NCBI GenBank assembly: GCA_024762655.1
Contig: JANTHB010000007.1
Location: 1-64,000 of the forward strand
Direction: 5' to 3'
Source: Bacteroidales bacterium
Lineage (GTDB): Bacteria; Bacteroidota; Bacteroidia; Bacteroidales; VadinHA17
DNA length: 64,000 bases
Shown: piece by piece, positions 1 through 10,756 of the stretch
How positions within the stretch are numbered: position 1 is the first letter of the stretch
Layout of the letters: each line of letters starts with the position of its first letter
The notes under the pieces: model-generated
Seen by the model: only the letters and a program-made list of their open reading frames with translations
Databases searched by the model: none
Told to the model about the DNA's origin: nothing
Translations under genes and position numbers: made by a program

Positions 1-2
1 GC

Positions 3-146
3 ATCATGTACACCGTGGGCCAGGCGGCCAGGGACCTGGGGTTGTTTGATCCGGAAATTAAGATCATCCTCGGCGTGCCCCTGAGCGCCACCTCGAAAAA
101 TATCTATTTTAACCGGCCGGCGAAAAAACAGAATATGCGACCGTAA
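3..146 (+). CDS. 3' end of a CDS truncated by the window start, product unknown (…IMYTVGQAARDLGLFDPEIKIILGVPLSATSKNIYFNRPAKKQNMRP*)
   Basis: Only + strand frame open from the window edge; ends at TAA 144-146. Confidence 0.5.
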   Translation: MMYTVGQAARDLGLFDPEIKIILGVPLSATSKNIYFNRPAKKQNMRP

Positions 147-319
147 ACAGAAAGAAGTTTTTTCCGGTTTTTATTACACTCGATCCGCACGCATCACTTT
201 TACAACGATTTCCAAATTTCACCTACGTAGGCGGCTACGTAGGCAGGGTTAAGTGGTCAGAGGTAGGGGTACAGGAGGGTTATGGTTGAGGGAGAAGGAA
301 GGAATTTCAGTTCCCATCA

Positions 320-1447
320 TCATACATCAAAAGCTTTTTTTCCGGAAGGGAAATGGGTGTGGTGTCTTTTCATCCAGATCAGTACGTAAGATAACAAGGT
401 AAGGATAACAGCCAGCCCCAATATGATCCCCAGCAGGGGCAGGTCCCCGAGGTCTTGCAGCCACCAGGCAAGCAAAATAAAGAGCACATTCAGGGAAAGT
501 AATACGAGGGTAGCCTGCAGATGAGAAAGTCCCAGTTCCAGCAGCCGGTGATGCAGGTGCCACCGTCCGGCCTCAAAAGGCGAACGGCCCCTCAGCACCC
601 GCAGAATAAAAACATGCAGGGTGTCCGTCAGGGGGATAATCAGGATGGTAAAGGCCATCACGGCCACCGAAGAAACATGTACCTGCTCCGGGGCGGTCAG
701 ATCATACTCCATAAAACGTACGGCCAGCACGCTCAGCATCATGCCCAGGATCAGAGAACCGGTGTCTCCCAGGAAGATCTTATGTTTTCCGTGAGACAGA
801 TTGAACCGGAGAAAAGCGACGAGACTGCCGGTCAGCGACAAACTGACAATCGCATAGTACACGTGTCCGGCAGCAAAAAACCATATCCCGAAAACCAGCG
901 AAGCGAGGGCAGCCACCCCGGAGGCCAGCCCGTCAATGCCATCGATCAGGTTCACCCCGTTGGTAACCACCACAAAAACGAATAAGGTAAAAAGGACCCC
1001 GGAAATATATCCAATCTGATGGATCCCCAGAAAACCATAAAAGCTTGTCATCCTGATATCTCCCAACACAATCACCACCGTGGCTGCAATGATCTGGCCC
1101 ACCAGTTTTTTCACCGGGTCAATGACCAGGATATCATCCTTAATGCCGATAAAGAACAGAATGATCAGGCCGGTAAAGATATAAAGCAGTTCCCGGGTCA
1201 GGCCATCCCCCGCCAAAAGAGCTGCCGTTATGGCAAATCCGACAAAGACAGCCACACCCCCGAGGGTGGGGATATCCTGCTTGTGAGAGGAACGTTTATT
1301 GGGGCGGTCGTACAGTCCTTTGGCCCGGGCCACCTTCAGGATGGTGGGAATAGAAATATAGGTAACCCCGAAAGCAAGCAGAAATCCCAGGGGGATAAAC
1401 CATCCTGCATTCAGACTAATCCCGACTTTTTCGAGCAGTACTTCCAT
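320..1447 (-). CDS. MraY/WecA-like polyprenyl-phosphate glycosyl-1-phosphate transferase
   Basis: Multi-TM protein with NGVNLIDGIDGLA and FLGDTGSLILG motifs typical of the family. Confidence 0.85.
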   Translation of the reverse strand: MEVLLEKVGISLNAGWFIPLGFLLAFGVTYISIPTILKVARAKGLYDRPNKRSSHKQDIPTLGGVAVFVGFAITAALLAGDGLTRELLYIFTGLIILFFIGIKDDILVIDPVKKLVGQIIAATVVIVLGDIRMTSFYGFLGIHQIGYISGVLFTLFVFVVVTNGVNLIDGIDGLASGVAALASLVFGIWFFAAGHVYYAIVSLSLTGSLVAFLRFNLSHGKHKIFLGDTGSLILGMMLSVLAVRFMEYDLTAPEQVHVSSVAVMAFTILIIPLTDTLHVFILRVLRGRSPFEAGRWHLHHRLLELGLSHLQATLVLLSLNVLFILLAWWLQDLGDLPLLGIILGLAVILTLLSYVLIWMKRHHTHFPSGKKAFDV

Positions 1448-1478
1448 CTAAACGGCGGTAACATTTATACAAAGATAA

Positions 1479-2756
1479 TCATTCTCCCGCAACCCGCTTA
1501 ACAACATATTGAGCGGTCAGCCGGGTGCGTTGCGCAACAAGGATAAGGCAACTCTTCAGCTTTTCGCTGATCGTTTTTTCGGTATAGTGACGGAAAGTAA
1601 GCAGTTCGACCTCGCGGTTGAAATACACCTCATAATCGTCCTGAAGTTTTCGCACCCGCTCCATAAAAAGCACGCCGGGGTCGTCAATGCAGAAAGAGAC
1701 ACTGATCGCCGAGATCTGCACAAGGGATATGTTGAAAGCCCATTGTTTGAATTGTCCGAAAAGATCCTCGAGATGGCGGTTCAGCACAAAGGAGTAGTCC
1801 CGGGGAAACACCGAGAGCAGGATCTGCCTTTCTTTCCGGATATACACGGGTACATGTCTTTCCATCTCCTCGAAATCCCAGATGGTAGTGCTTGTATTAT
1901 CCGGGTGTCCGAGACCGCGTACCACCAGGGGGATATGTTTGTTCTGCAGGGGTTTGATGGTTTTGGGGTGGATCACCTTGGCTCCGTAGAAAGCCATTTC
2001 GGCCGCCTCCTGATAAGAAATTCCGGGCAGGTGCACAGCATCCGGACATATCTTTGGATCGGCACTCATCACGCCCGGCACGTCTTTCCACAGGGTCACT
2101 TTTTCAGCATCAAGGATACAGCCCAGAATGGCTGCCGTAAAATCCGATCCTTCCCGTCCCAGGGTTGTGGTCTCCCGCGTCAGCGTTCCGGCAATATATC
2201 CCTGCGTAAGAAACAGGGTTCCCGGGGCTGAAAAAGCCTGCCTGACCCTGCGGCCGGTTTCCTCCCAGAGCACCCCCGCATTCCCAAACCGGCTATCGGT
2301 AACAATGATCTTCCGGATATCCTTATAAACGATATCAGGGAATTTCTGTTTCAGATAGGAAAAAACAACCGAAGCGGAAAAAAGTTCTCCGAAGGAAACG
2401 ATCCGGTCATGCCACGGATCGAAAGACGAATCCGGACCTGTTGCCAACAGATTTTTCAGTTCGGAGAAAAGATGATCCAACTCATTGGTTCCGGGGTCAT
2501 GATCCCCGGCTTTTCCGGATAAGGTTCTCATAATCTCAACATGATACTCTTTCAATGCCTCTGTTTTCCTGAGCATCTCCTCTTCCCGGGTTCCCCTTGC
2601 AGAGAGGCTTGCCAATTCCTCCAGGGCATTGGTAGTCTTCCCAAACGCAGAGACCACTAGGACCAGGGGCCTCTCCGCCTGTTGCAGCACCTCAGCCATC
2701 CGGCGTATGCCGGAAGCCTCCTGCAATACCGATCCGCCGAATTTATAGATCTGCAT
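1479..2756 (-). CDS. Aspartate kinase (amino-acid kinase fold), monofunctional
   Basis: N-terminal YKFGGSVL, TLGREGSDFTAAILG and WKDVPGVMSADPK motifs. Confidence 0.8.
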   Translation of the reverse strand: MQIYKFGGSVLQEASGIRRMAEVLQQAERPLVLVVSAFGKTTNALEELASLSARGTREEEMLRKTEALKEYHVEIMRTLSGKAGDHDPGTNELDHLFSELKNLLATGPDSSFDPWHDRIVSFGELFSASVVFSYLKQKFPDIVYKDIRKIIVTDSRFGNAGVLWEETGRRVRQAFSAPGTLFLTQGYIAGTLTRETTTLGREGSDFTAAILGCILDAEKVTLWKDVPGVMSADPKICPDAVHLPGISYQEAAEMAFYGAKVIHPKTIKPLQNKHIPLVVRGLGHPDNTSTTIWDFEEMERHVPVYIRKERQILLSVFPRDYSFVLNRHLEDLFGQFKQWAFNISLVQISAISVSFCIDDPGVLFMERVRKLQDDYEVYFNREVELLTFRHYTEKTISEKLKSCLILVAQRTRLTAQYVVKRVAGE

Positions 2757-2974
2757 TTTTCTCCTTTTCCGGCAAAAGTAATAAAAATGAAATTGGGTTC
2801 CCTTTTTGTGTAGCGTCCGGGAAGAAAAAGGATATAGAAGGCGAACCGGATTCTTCCTGCGATTTCAAAGAACCCGATTACGCTCTTGAAAAATATCTGT
2901 TAAAAAAACTTAAACAACATTGGATCAGCAAAATAATCTGTTAATTTCGCAGTTATTACAGCATAGGTAAATTT

Positions 2975-3700
2975 ATGAATCTGATACTGGATATAGGGAA
3001 CAGCCGGGTAAAAGGGTATTTGTTTGAAGGGGAGCGGATCGTGTATAAAGACGAATCTTCCGACGAGGCGGTTCCTTTGGCAAGAGATCTTTTGGACCAG
3101 TATCCCGAAACACAATACGGCATTGCCGTATCCACGCGAAAAGAGGATTCTTCCCTTTCCGGATTTCTAAACCAGCGCCTTTCCCATTACATTGTACTGG
3201 GCAGTGACACGCCGTTGCCGGTAAAAAGCCGGTATCGCACCCCGGACACATTAGGGTATGACCGGATTGCCGGAGTGGTAGAAGCTCATGCCCGGTTCCT
3301 CGGAAAAAATGTATTGGTGATTGACGCAGGCACAGCCATCACTTACGATCTGGTTACCGCTGACGGCACCTATGAGGGAGGGAATATCTCCCCCGGGGTG
3401 GATATGCGTTTCAGGGCACTGGCCACTTTTACGGACAAACTACCAAGAATAACCATCAAAGACACTTTCCCGTTGGCAGGAAGAACTACGGAAGAAGCCA
3501 TCGCTGCCGGTGTTGAAGCAGGGGTGATTGCCGAAGTGGATGGTATTATCGACAGGTTTGGCAAAGCATATCATGACCTGCAGGTCATTATTACCGGCGG
3601 GGATGCCTTTTTTTTTGATAAAAAGTTAAAAAATAGCATCTTTGTGCTCCCGGAATTAACCGCTTTTGGTCTTAACCGAATACTGACATTTAATGTATAA
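2975..3700 (+). CDS. coaX: Type III pantothenate kinase
   Basis: N-terminal LILDIGNSRVKGYLF, DAGTAITYDLV, GGNISPGVDMRFRAL motifs. Confidence 0.88.
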   Translation: MNLILDIGNSRVKGYLFEGERIVYKDESSDEAVPLARDLLDQYPETQYGIAVSTRKEDSSLSGFLNQRLSHYIVLGSDTPLPVKSRYRTPDTLGYDRIAGVVEAHARFLGKNVLVIDAGTAITYDLVTADGTYEGGNISPGVDMRFRALATFTDKLPRITIKDTFPLAGRTTEEAIAAGVEAGVIAEVDGIIDRFGKAYHDLQVIITGGDAFFFDKKLKNSIFVLPELTAFGLNRILTFNV

Positions 3701-4985
3701 AAAAAGACATATTCACGTTTTCATTGTTCTGCTCGCGCTTTTATCCGTGACGGGGAATGCACAAACGACTTTTAATTCACCTTTTTCCCTGAAAGGGATC
3801 GGCGATCTCCCACACACCGGCGTTCCCATAAACAGTGCCCTGGGAGGGCTCACGATCGGGATGCGCCAGAAAGGGAATATCGACTATACCAATCCGGCAT
3901 CCTATTCCACGCGTGACAGCATGTCTTTTGTTTTTAATTTCGGCACCCAGGGAAGAGGGAGTTTCCTTTCCAGTCAGAACTCATTTGCAAAAAGCTACGA
4001 TCTGAACCTCAATCATCTGATCTTCAGTTTTCCTGTTACCAGGCATCTGGGGGTTGCCTTTGGCTTTGTCCCGTATAGTTATACCGGCTATACGATCAGG
4101 GAAAAAGTTTTATCGGATGACCCTCTCTACAACCCCGATGTAGGAGAGCTGGAATATCTTTTTCAGGGAGAGGGGGGCGTCACCCGTTTTTTTACCGGAG
4201 CCTCCCTGGAATTGTTCGATCATCTGTCCGTCGGGTTTAACCTGGATTATCTTTTCGGAGAAATAAAAAAGACCCATACCCTGAATTTTCTGGATAGTCC
4301 GGGCACTTTAAATACCCGCATTGAAAGAAGGACCATCGTCAGTGACTTCAGCTACGATCTCGGCCTGCAATATTCTGCCCGGATCGGGGAGAACAACCGC
4401 CTGGTAATCGGGCTTGTAGGGGGAAACAACAAAAAGATCAATTATTCGGTGGAACAACTGGATTATTCCATTGCTGTCACTTCGGGAGGAAAATCCTATA
4501 ACGACACCATCCGCTATCTGCAGGCATTCAATCAGAAGTTGTCTATTCCGTTTTATATCGGCCTGGGATTCACCTTCACCAATGAAAAGTGGTTGTTTGG
4601 AATGGATTATAATTATCAGGACTGGTCGAAATCAGCGCTTCCCTACAGTCATGACAAGCTGACCCCTGCTTATTCTATTCGCTCGGGAGTACAATTCACT
4701 CCCAACCCCAGGGATTTCCGGAGGTACTGGAAGATAATACATTACCGCCTGGGCGGACATTACGGAAATACATATTATGAGGTAAATAACCATCCCGTAA
4801 AAGACTTTGGCATAAGTTTTGGAGCAGGTTTCCCGATACCTCTTAGCAGAACGACCCTGAATATATCATGGGAGAGTGGCTGGAGAGGATCAATTGAACA
4901 AAATTATGTTAAAGAACAATATAATATTATTAATTTTGGGATATCGATAAACAGTTTCTGGTTTGTCAAGAGAAAATATAAGTAG
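3693..4985 (+). CDS. Outer membrane beta-barrel protein, Bacteroidetes type
   Basis: Signal peptide, alternating beta-barrel character, position in coaX-lptC neighbourhood. Confidence 0.6.
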   Translation: MYKKRHIHVFIVLLALLSVTGNAQTTFNSPFSLKGIGDLPHTGVPINSALGGLTIGMRQKGNIDYTNPASYSTRDSMSFVFNFGTQGRGSFLSSQNSFAKSYDLNLNHLIFSFPVTRHLGVAFGFVPYSYTGYTIREKVLSDDPLYNPDVGELEYLFQGEGGVTRFFTGASLELFDHLSVGFNLDYLFGEIKKTHTLNFLDSPGTLNTRIERRTIVSDFSYDLGLQYSARIGENNRLVIGLVGGNNKKINYSVEQLDYSIAVTSGGKSYNDTIRYLQAFNQKLSIPFYIGLGFTFTNEKWLFGMDYNYQDWSKSALPYSHDKLTPAYSIRSGVQFTPNPRDFRRYWKIIHYRLGGHYGNTYYEVNNHPVKDFGISFGAGFPIPLSRTTLNISWESGWRGSIEQNYVKEQYNIINFGISINSFWFVKRKYK

Positions 4986-6375
4986 AACTCTAAAACGCAA
5001 CGTCATGAAAAAATTTATCAACCCGGTAATACTTTTAGGTGTATTTCTCATGATGATCCCGGCACAGGGATCTGCCCAGGGTCAGGGGCAACAGGCAGAT
5101 GTCATGAACTGTCTGAAGAATTATTCCCTGTATCATGAATATTACAAGCAACACAATTACGCCGAAGCGCTTCCATTCTGGAAGTTGGTGTATAACGGAA
5201 GCTGTCTGAAGACTTTGGCCAAGGACTCCAGGTACAGAAAATACGCCAGATTTACCCTTCAACACGGGGCCACCATCTATGAACATTTTATGGTAGACGC
5301 TCTGAAAGCCAAAGATACCAAAAAGGCCCACGCCTATCTGGACACCCTGATGTCTGTTTATGACAAACGCATGACCATCCTGCCCGAAGATTCTGCGAGG
5401 GTACTTAGTTACGAAGGGATAAAATTGTTCAAATACGAAAAGGATGATCCGGCGGCGCTAAACAGGGCTTACAATTATCTGTACAAATCCATACAGATGA
5501 ATCAGCATAAAACACAGGGTCCTGTCCTGGCAGCATTTATGCATATTACGGTTTCCCTGTACAAAGAAAATATCCTGACGGGTGAGGATGTGGTGAATAA
5601 CTATGCCATGCTGTCACAGATTATAGAAGGAAAATTAAGCGAAAACCCGGATGACAAGACCACACAAGCTGTCAGGGACGACATTTCCGCCATGTTCACC
5701 AATAGCGGAGCGGCAACCTGTGAGTCGTTGATCTCCCTGTTTTCCCCAAAATTCGAGGAAAACAAAAACAACCCGGATAATCTGAAAAAATATATTTTCT
5801 GGTTGAAAAACACCGGTTGTGAGGATGCGGATCTTTATCTCAAGTCGATGATCGCCCTGAATAAAATAGAACCTAAATCTGCCCTTGCTTATGATATTGC
5901 AAAGATTTATAAAAAGCGAGGCAACTTCGATGCTGCCATTGGATACCTGAAAAAGGCCATCCAACTGGAGGAGGACAACACCCTGAAAAGCAAGTTTTAT
6001 CTGGAGATTGCAGATATCACCTTCCGCATCAAAAACAACCTGCCGGAAGCCAAGAAATATTGTGAGCTGGCGATTCAGACCGATCCCAAGTCAGGGTTAC
6101 CGCACATTTTGCTCGGGAGGATTTATGCCAATGCAAAAAACTACGGGGATGACGAGCTGGCTCACCAGGCTGTTTTCTGGGCTGCTGTGGATCAGTTCAA
6201 TATTGCCAAAAGAAAAGATCCTTCCCTGGCGGGCATGGCTAATGAATTTATCAACTCTTTTTCAAAACATTTCCCCCCCAATGAAACCGTATTCTTTTAC
6301 GGATTCAAGGAAGGAGACACCTATGAACTCAAGGGATGGATAAACGAAAAAACAAAAGTCCGGATCCGGAAGTAG
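4963..6375 (+). CDS. TPR-repeat periplasmic/secreted protein (true start probably MKKFINPV at about 5005)
   Basis: Signal peptide then TPR-like repeats (AIGYLKKAIQLEEDN, AKKYCELAIQTDPKSGLPHILLGRIY). Confidence 0.65.
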   Translation: MSRENISRTLKRNVMKKFINPVILLGVFLMMIPAQGSAQGQGQQADVMNCLKNYSLYHEYYKQHNYAEALPFWKLVYNGSCLKTLAKDSRYRKYARFTLQHGATIYEHFMVDALKAKDTKKAHAYLDTLMSVYDKRMTILPEDSARVLSYEGIKLFKYEKDDPAALNRAYNYLYKSIQMNQHKTQGPVLAAFMHITVSLYKENILTGEDVVNNYAMLSQIIEGKLSENPDDKTTQAVRDDISAMFTNSGAATCESLISLFSPKFEENKNNPDNLKKYIFWLKNTGCEDADLYLKSMIALNKIEPKSALAYDIAKIYKKRGNFDAAIGYLKKAIQLEEDNTLKSKFYLEIADITFRIKNNLPEAKKYCELAIQTDPKSGLPHILLGRIYANAKNYGDDELAHQAVFWAAVDQFNIAKRKDPSLAGMANEFINSFSKHFPPNETVFFYGFKEGDTYELKGWINEKTKVRIRK

Positions 6376-7010
6376 ATCCTGCCCATCCGGACCCTTTTCC
6401 TTTTTTTCGCATGATCTTCCTTCTGCTGGCAGGAGGAAGTTTCATCTTTTTTCCCGCCTGTACGAAAAACGACATTACCGTTGTCAACAATCTGACACAG
6501 TCGGACACCCTGCCATCGCAGACCATAAAAAGTCTGACAACCATTTATATGGATACGGGACGGGTGCAGATGATCATAAAAGCTCCGATGGTAAACTACT
6601 TTACCGACAGAGAGGATCCTGTCATGATCTTTCCGAAAGGAATACATGTGGATTTTTACGACGATAAGGGACAAATAGAAACACAGTTGCAGGCGAACCA
6701 GGCTGTTTTTTATCAGAAAAAAAACCTGTGGGAGGCCAGGGACAGTGTAATCGCAAAAAACTCCACCGGGGAAAGACTCGATGCTGAGATCCTTTTCTGG
6801 GATGTAACGAAAAAACAGATCTACTCTGATAAATTTGTCAGGATCACCACGCCGGATGAGATTATTTTCGGCGAGGGTTTTGAATCGGATCAGGCTTTTA
6901 ATGACTGGAATATTAACCATGTGAGAGGAACGGTGTATCTCAGTAGCTATCAGGAGAAGAACGACTCTGCAAGCATCAAACAACAACCCCAAATATCCCC
7001 TGAAAAATGA
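6336..7010 (+). CDS. lptC: LPS export ABC transporter periplasmic protein LptC
   Basis: Lipoprotein-like N-terminus (FFPACTKN) and LptC-like core (ihvDFYDDKGQIETQLQANQAVFYQKKNLWEARDSVIAKN). Confidence 0.75.
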   Translation: MDKRKNKSPDPEVDPAHPDPFPFFRMIFLLLAGGSFIFFPACTKNDITVVNNLTQSDTLPSQTIKSLTTIYMDTGRVQMIIKAPMVNYFTDREDPVMIFPKGIHVDFYDDKGQIETQLQANQAVFYQKKNLWEARDSVIAKNSTGERLDAEILFWDVTKKQIYSDKFVRITTPDEIIFGEGFESDQAFNDWNINHVRGTVYLSSYQEKNDSASIKQQPQISPEK

Positions 7011-7207
7011 AAGCGATGGAATATGTATGGTTGCTCCTGGGTTTCTTCTCCTTGTTGGGAGGTATTCACGCCTGGTCACAACACGATCTGAAAAATGCGC
7101 TTATCTTTCTTTTGATGGTGCTTATCTCGGCATTTATGTTCACCGTCAGGATGAAACTACGTAAAAAGAACGAACAAACCAATCCAACCCGTAAGGAAGA
7201 AGAATAA
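7007..7207 (+). CDS. Small two-TM membrane protein of unknown function
   Basis: 66 aa, overlaps the lptC stop and abuts the next start, so probably translationally coupled. Confidence 0.55.
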   Translation: MKAMEYVWLLLGFFSLLGGIHAWSQHDLKNALIFLLMVLISAFMFTVRMKLRKKNEQTNPTRKEEE

Positions 7208-8478
7208 TGTCAGGCACTTATATCATCATCCTTGTCACGCTGCTTTTCTCAGCCTTCTTCTCGGGCATGGAGATCGCCTACCTTTCCTCCAACAAGCTAA
7301 GGCTGGAACTGGATAAAAACCGCGATAGTTTTCCGGCCAGGGTGCTTTCTCTTTTTTCAGAAAATCCGGGACAATATATTGTCACCATGCTGATCGGCAA
7401 CAATACGGCCCTGGTGATCTACGGTATCTTCATGGCCATCGTTCTGGAGCCTTTTGTCCGTTCCTTCGCGCATGCCGAGAGCTGGATCCTGATCATCCAA
7501 ACCAGTATCTCCACATTTATTATCCTGATCGTCGCCGAATTTATTCCCAAGGCTCTTTTCAGAACCATTCCCAACAATTTCCTGAATTTTTTTGCCCTTC
7601 CTGTAGCCTTTTTTTATTATCTCTTCTATCCTGTAGCCCAGTTCACCATTTTTCTTTCCAACGGCATCCTGCGCTTTTTCTTTCATGTCAAAGATATTAA
7701 CAAACCTGTCAACCAAATCTTCGGAAAGTCAGATCTGGTGGGACTCTTGGATGAAAGCCAAACAGAAAAAGCAGATCAGGAAGAACAGGACCACAGCCTC
7801 CGGATCTTTCAGAATGCGCTGGATTTTTCTAAGGTCAGGCTCAGAGAGTGTATGATCCCCCGCACCGAGATCGTGGCGCTTGATAAGGAAACTTCCATCG
7901 AACATATCAGGGAGACTTTTATTGAGACGGGCCATTCAAAACTCCTGATCTATGAAGGATCTATCGATAATATTATCGGATACGTGAACATCAGAGATTT
8001 TTTTACGGATCCTGAAAATATTGACAAGGTGCTGCATACCCTGATCATTGTCCCGGAATCCATGCCGGCCAACAAGTTGCTCAGCCTGTTTGTGGAACAG
8101 AAAAAAAATATTGCCTTGGTGGTTGATGAATTCGGGGGAACCTCCGGGATGGTCACCATCGAGGATATCCTGGAGGAAATTTTCGGAGAAATAGAAGATG
8201 AGCATGATACCTCGACACTTATAGAGAAAAAAACGGGACTGGACGAATATGTTTTTTCCGGCCGTCTGGAAATTGATTATCTCAACGAAAAGTACAATCT
8301 GGACATCCCCGAGAAGGATGATTATGAGACCCTGGCGGGATTTATTTTATACCATCACGGAAATCTTCCGAAACCCAATCAAAAACTGATCATAAAACCC
8401 TTTGAGATACAAATCCTGAAAACAACGGAAACCCGGGTTGATCTCGTCAGACTGAAAAAATACAGACCAGATAGCTGA
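7207..8478 (+). CDS. Hemolysin/CorC family protein (CNNM TM domain, CBS pair, CorC_HlyC C-terminal domain)
   Basis: N-terminal SAFFSGMEIAYLSSNKLRLE, central RECMIPRTEIVALD, VVDEFGGTSGMVTIEDILEEIFGEIEDEHD. Confidence 0.85.
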   Translation: MSGTYIIILVTLLFSAFFSGMEIAYLSSNKLRLELDKNRDSFPARVLSLFSENPGQYIVTMLIGNNTALVIYGIFMAIVLEPFVRSFAHAESWILIIQTSISTFIILIVAEFIPKALFRTIPNNFLNFFALPVAFFYYLFYPVAQFTIFLSNGILRFFFHVKDINKPVNQIFGKSDLVGLLDESQTEKADQEEQDHSLRIFQNALDFSKVRLRECMIPRTEIVALDKETSIEHIRETFIETGHSKLLIYEGSIDNIIGYVNIRDFFTDPENIDKVLHTLIIVPESMPANKLLSLFVEQKKNIALVVDEFGGTSGMVTIEDILEEIFGEIEDEHDTSTLIEKKTGLDEYVFSGRLEIDYLNEKYNLDIPEKDDYETLAGFILYHHGNLPKPNQKLIIKPFEIQILKTTETRVDLVRLKKYRPDS

Positions 8479-8580
8479 ATGCCGTAGCCATTCCGTTCGG
8501 CTTTTTCTCTCCGATCCAGTTCTACCCCGGTCTCTTACAATATATTTAAAGGTTTTTCATAATATTATTCGGCAAATTTT

Positions 8581-8588
8581 TATATTTG
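8581..8588 (+). promoter_or_regulatory. Candidate Bacteroidetes -7 element TATATTTG (consensus TAnnTTTG)
   Basis: Exact TAnnTTTG match 42 bp upstream of ATG 8630. Confidence 0.45.
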
Positions 8589-8629
8589 CAGCCTGAAATT
8601 CAGATTGCACCTATTATAAAAATATTTAA

Positions 8630-10753
8630 ATGGCAACATTACAGAAGATCAGAGACAGGTTTGGGATTATCGTCGCAGCCCTTATCGGGCTGTCCTTGTT
8701 ATCTTTCATTATTTTTACGGGTACAGGAAGCAATTCGATCTTTTCCAACAAAAACAAACAATTTGAGGTCGCACGTGTGGCCGGAAAATCCATTTCAATC
8801 ATGGATTATAACAGCCGGGTCTCCAGCCTGACGGAAATCTACAAGATCTCCGGGAACAACAACATGGATGAGGCAACCTCCAAGAAGGTGCGGGAACAGG
8901 TTTGGGAAGATATGATCCGCGAAAACATTCTGACCCCCGAATACAAAAAACTGGGACTGGATGTCAGTCCTGACGAACTGTTTGATCTGGTGCAGGGTGA
9001 CAATCCTCATCCTTTTGTAAGGCAAATATTTACCGACCAGACCACCGGCGTCTTCAACCGTTCCGCTCTGATCCGTTTTCTTAAAAACATGGAAAACGAT
9101 GAAACCGGACAACAGAAGAAATACTGGTTATTCCTGGAAAAACAGATATACAATGAAAGGCGCATCACCAAGTATCTGGATCTGATCAAACAGGGTCTTT
9201 TTGCCACAGACTTTGAAGCCGGCGAGACGTACCGGGAAGATAATAAGAAAGCCAGTTTCAGATATGTGTCACAGCTTTTCGACGTGATTCCTGACACAGC
9301 AGTAACCGTGGGTATGAACGATCTGAAAGCATACTACAAAAAGCATAAGAAAAACTATAAACAGACAGCTGAAAGGAAAATCGAATATGTAACGTTTGAT
9401 GTCGTTCCTTCTCCCAAAGATATCAAGCTCGCAGAAGACTGGATCAATAAGATCAAACCCGAATTTGAAGCAGCAGAAAATGTTGCCGAGTTTGTAAGCC
9501 TGAACTCCGATGTCCCTTATCAGGACCGGCATTATGCTTATGGAGAACTCACCCCGGATACCCTGAACGACATCATGTTCCATACCAAGCCCGGCTTTGT
9601 TTACGGACCTTACAAAGAAGAAGGAGCTTTCAAGCTGGCCAAGCTGGCTGCCATAGATTACCTGCCCGATTCGGTCCATGCCCGGCATATCCTTCTTGCC
9701 TTTGATCCCAATAAGACAAAAGAAGCCATCAAACAAAAGGCCGACAGTATCAAGAACCTTCTTGAAAAAGGAACGGATTTTGGCCTGCTGGCCAGGACCC
9801 TGTCCGATGACAAAGGCTCTGCACAACTGGGAGGGGACCTGGGATGGTTTAAGGAAGGGATGATGGTGAAGCCTTTCAGTGATGCCTGTTTCTTCGGTAA
9901 AAAACATGATCTGCTCGTTGTGGAAACACGTTTCGGATACCATGTTATAGAAATCCTGGATCAAAGTAAAAAAGTCAAGAAAGTGGAAGTAGGAATCATT
10001 GTCAGGAGCATTGAGCCCAGTTCAGACACATATAACCAGATTTATTCACAGGCCAGTCGCTTTGCAGGGATCAATAATACGTATGAGAAATTCATTGAGG
10101 ATATCAAAAAGAATAATCTGGAGAAACACGTTGCCGTAGTGGGCAAGAATGATGAAAACATTCCCGGCCTTGAATCCGCCAGACCTTTTATCCGGGCTGC
10201 TTTTAAGACGGATAAAGACAAGATTATCCTGAGTACCAACAACCAGGCGGTTTTTGAGCTGGGGGACAAGTTTGTTATAGGATATGTGACCCATGTTAAA
10301 AAAGAAGGGATCGCTCCGCTAAAAGACGTAGAAGAGGACATCCGTCTGCAGGTTACCAAGGAAAAGAAAGGAGATGCTCTGGTTGCCGCTTTCAACGAAA
10401 AGATGAAAGATGTCGAAAACCTGGATGATCTGGCTTCAAAAATCAGTGTCCGCATACGGGAAGCTTCCGACATCACTTTTAATTCGTTCACCATTCCCGG
10501 GGCAGGAATTGAGCCGGCCCTTAATGCGGCAGCTTATGTATGGCCTCCCAACCGCCTGACGAATCCCGTGAAAGGTCTTAATGGCGTATATGTACTGGAT
10601 ATCACTTCCGTGAGCGAGCCTGATTCCGTCTCCGATTACAGCCAGGTTAAAGCCCGGCTGCTGGCTACCTTCCAGACCAGAACCAACTACGAAGCCTACA
10701 ACGCATTGAAGGAACATGCGGACATAAAAGACGAAAGATCAAAATTCTTCTAA
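8630..10753 (+). CDS. SurA/PpiD-like peptidyl-prolyl cis-trans isomerase
   Basis: N-terminal TM anchor, SurA_N-like region, parvulin domain (ARHILLAFDPNKTKEAIKQKADSIKNLLEKGTDFGLLARTLSDD…GGDLGWFKEGMMVKPF). Confidence 0.88.
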   Translation: MATLQKIRDRFGIIVAALIGLSLLSFIIFTGTGSNSIFSNKNKQFEVARVAGKSISIMDYNSRVSSLTEIYKISGNNNMDEATSKKVREQVWEDMIRENILTPEYKKLGLDVSPDELFDLVQGDNPHPFVRQIFTDQTTGVFNRSALIRFLKNMENDETGQQKKYWLFLEKQIYNERRITKYLDLIKQGLFATDFEAGETYREDNKKASFRYVSQLFDVIPDTAVTVGMNDLKAYYKKHKKNYKQTAERKIEYVTFDVVPSPKDIKLAEDWINKIKPEFEAAENVAEFVSLNSDVPYQDRHYAYGELTPDTLNDIMFHTKPGFVYGPYKEEGAFKLAKLAAIDYLPDSVHARHILLAFDPNKTKEAIKQKADSIKNLLEKGTDFGLLARTLSDDKGSAQLGGDLGWFKEGMMVKPFSDACFFGKKHDLLVVETRFGYHVIEILDQSKKVKKVEVGIIVRSIEPSSDTYNQIYSQASRFAGINNTYEKFIEDIKKNNLEKHVAVVGKNDENIPGLESARPFIRAAFKTDKDKIILSTNNQAVFELGDKFVIGYVTHVKKEGIAPLKDVEEDIRLQVTKEKKGDALVAAFNEKMKDVENLDDLASKISVRIREASDITFNSFTIPGAGIEPALNAAAYVWPPNRLTNPVKGLNGVYVLDITSVSEPDSVSDYSQVKARLLATFQTRTNYEAYNALKEHADIKDERSKFF

Positions 10754-10756
10754 TAG

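Noticed and set aside
521-985. 154-aa + strand ORF opposite the wecA-like gene, and the similar antisense ORFs at 1019-1501 and 1509-2231
   Set aside because: Shadow ORFs antisense to well-supported coding genes; His/Gln/Gly-rich low-complexity composition with no family features
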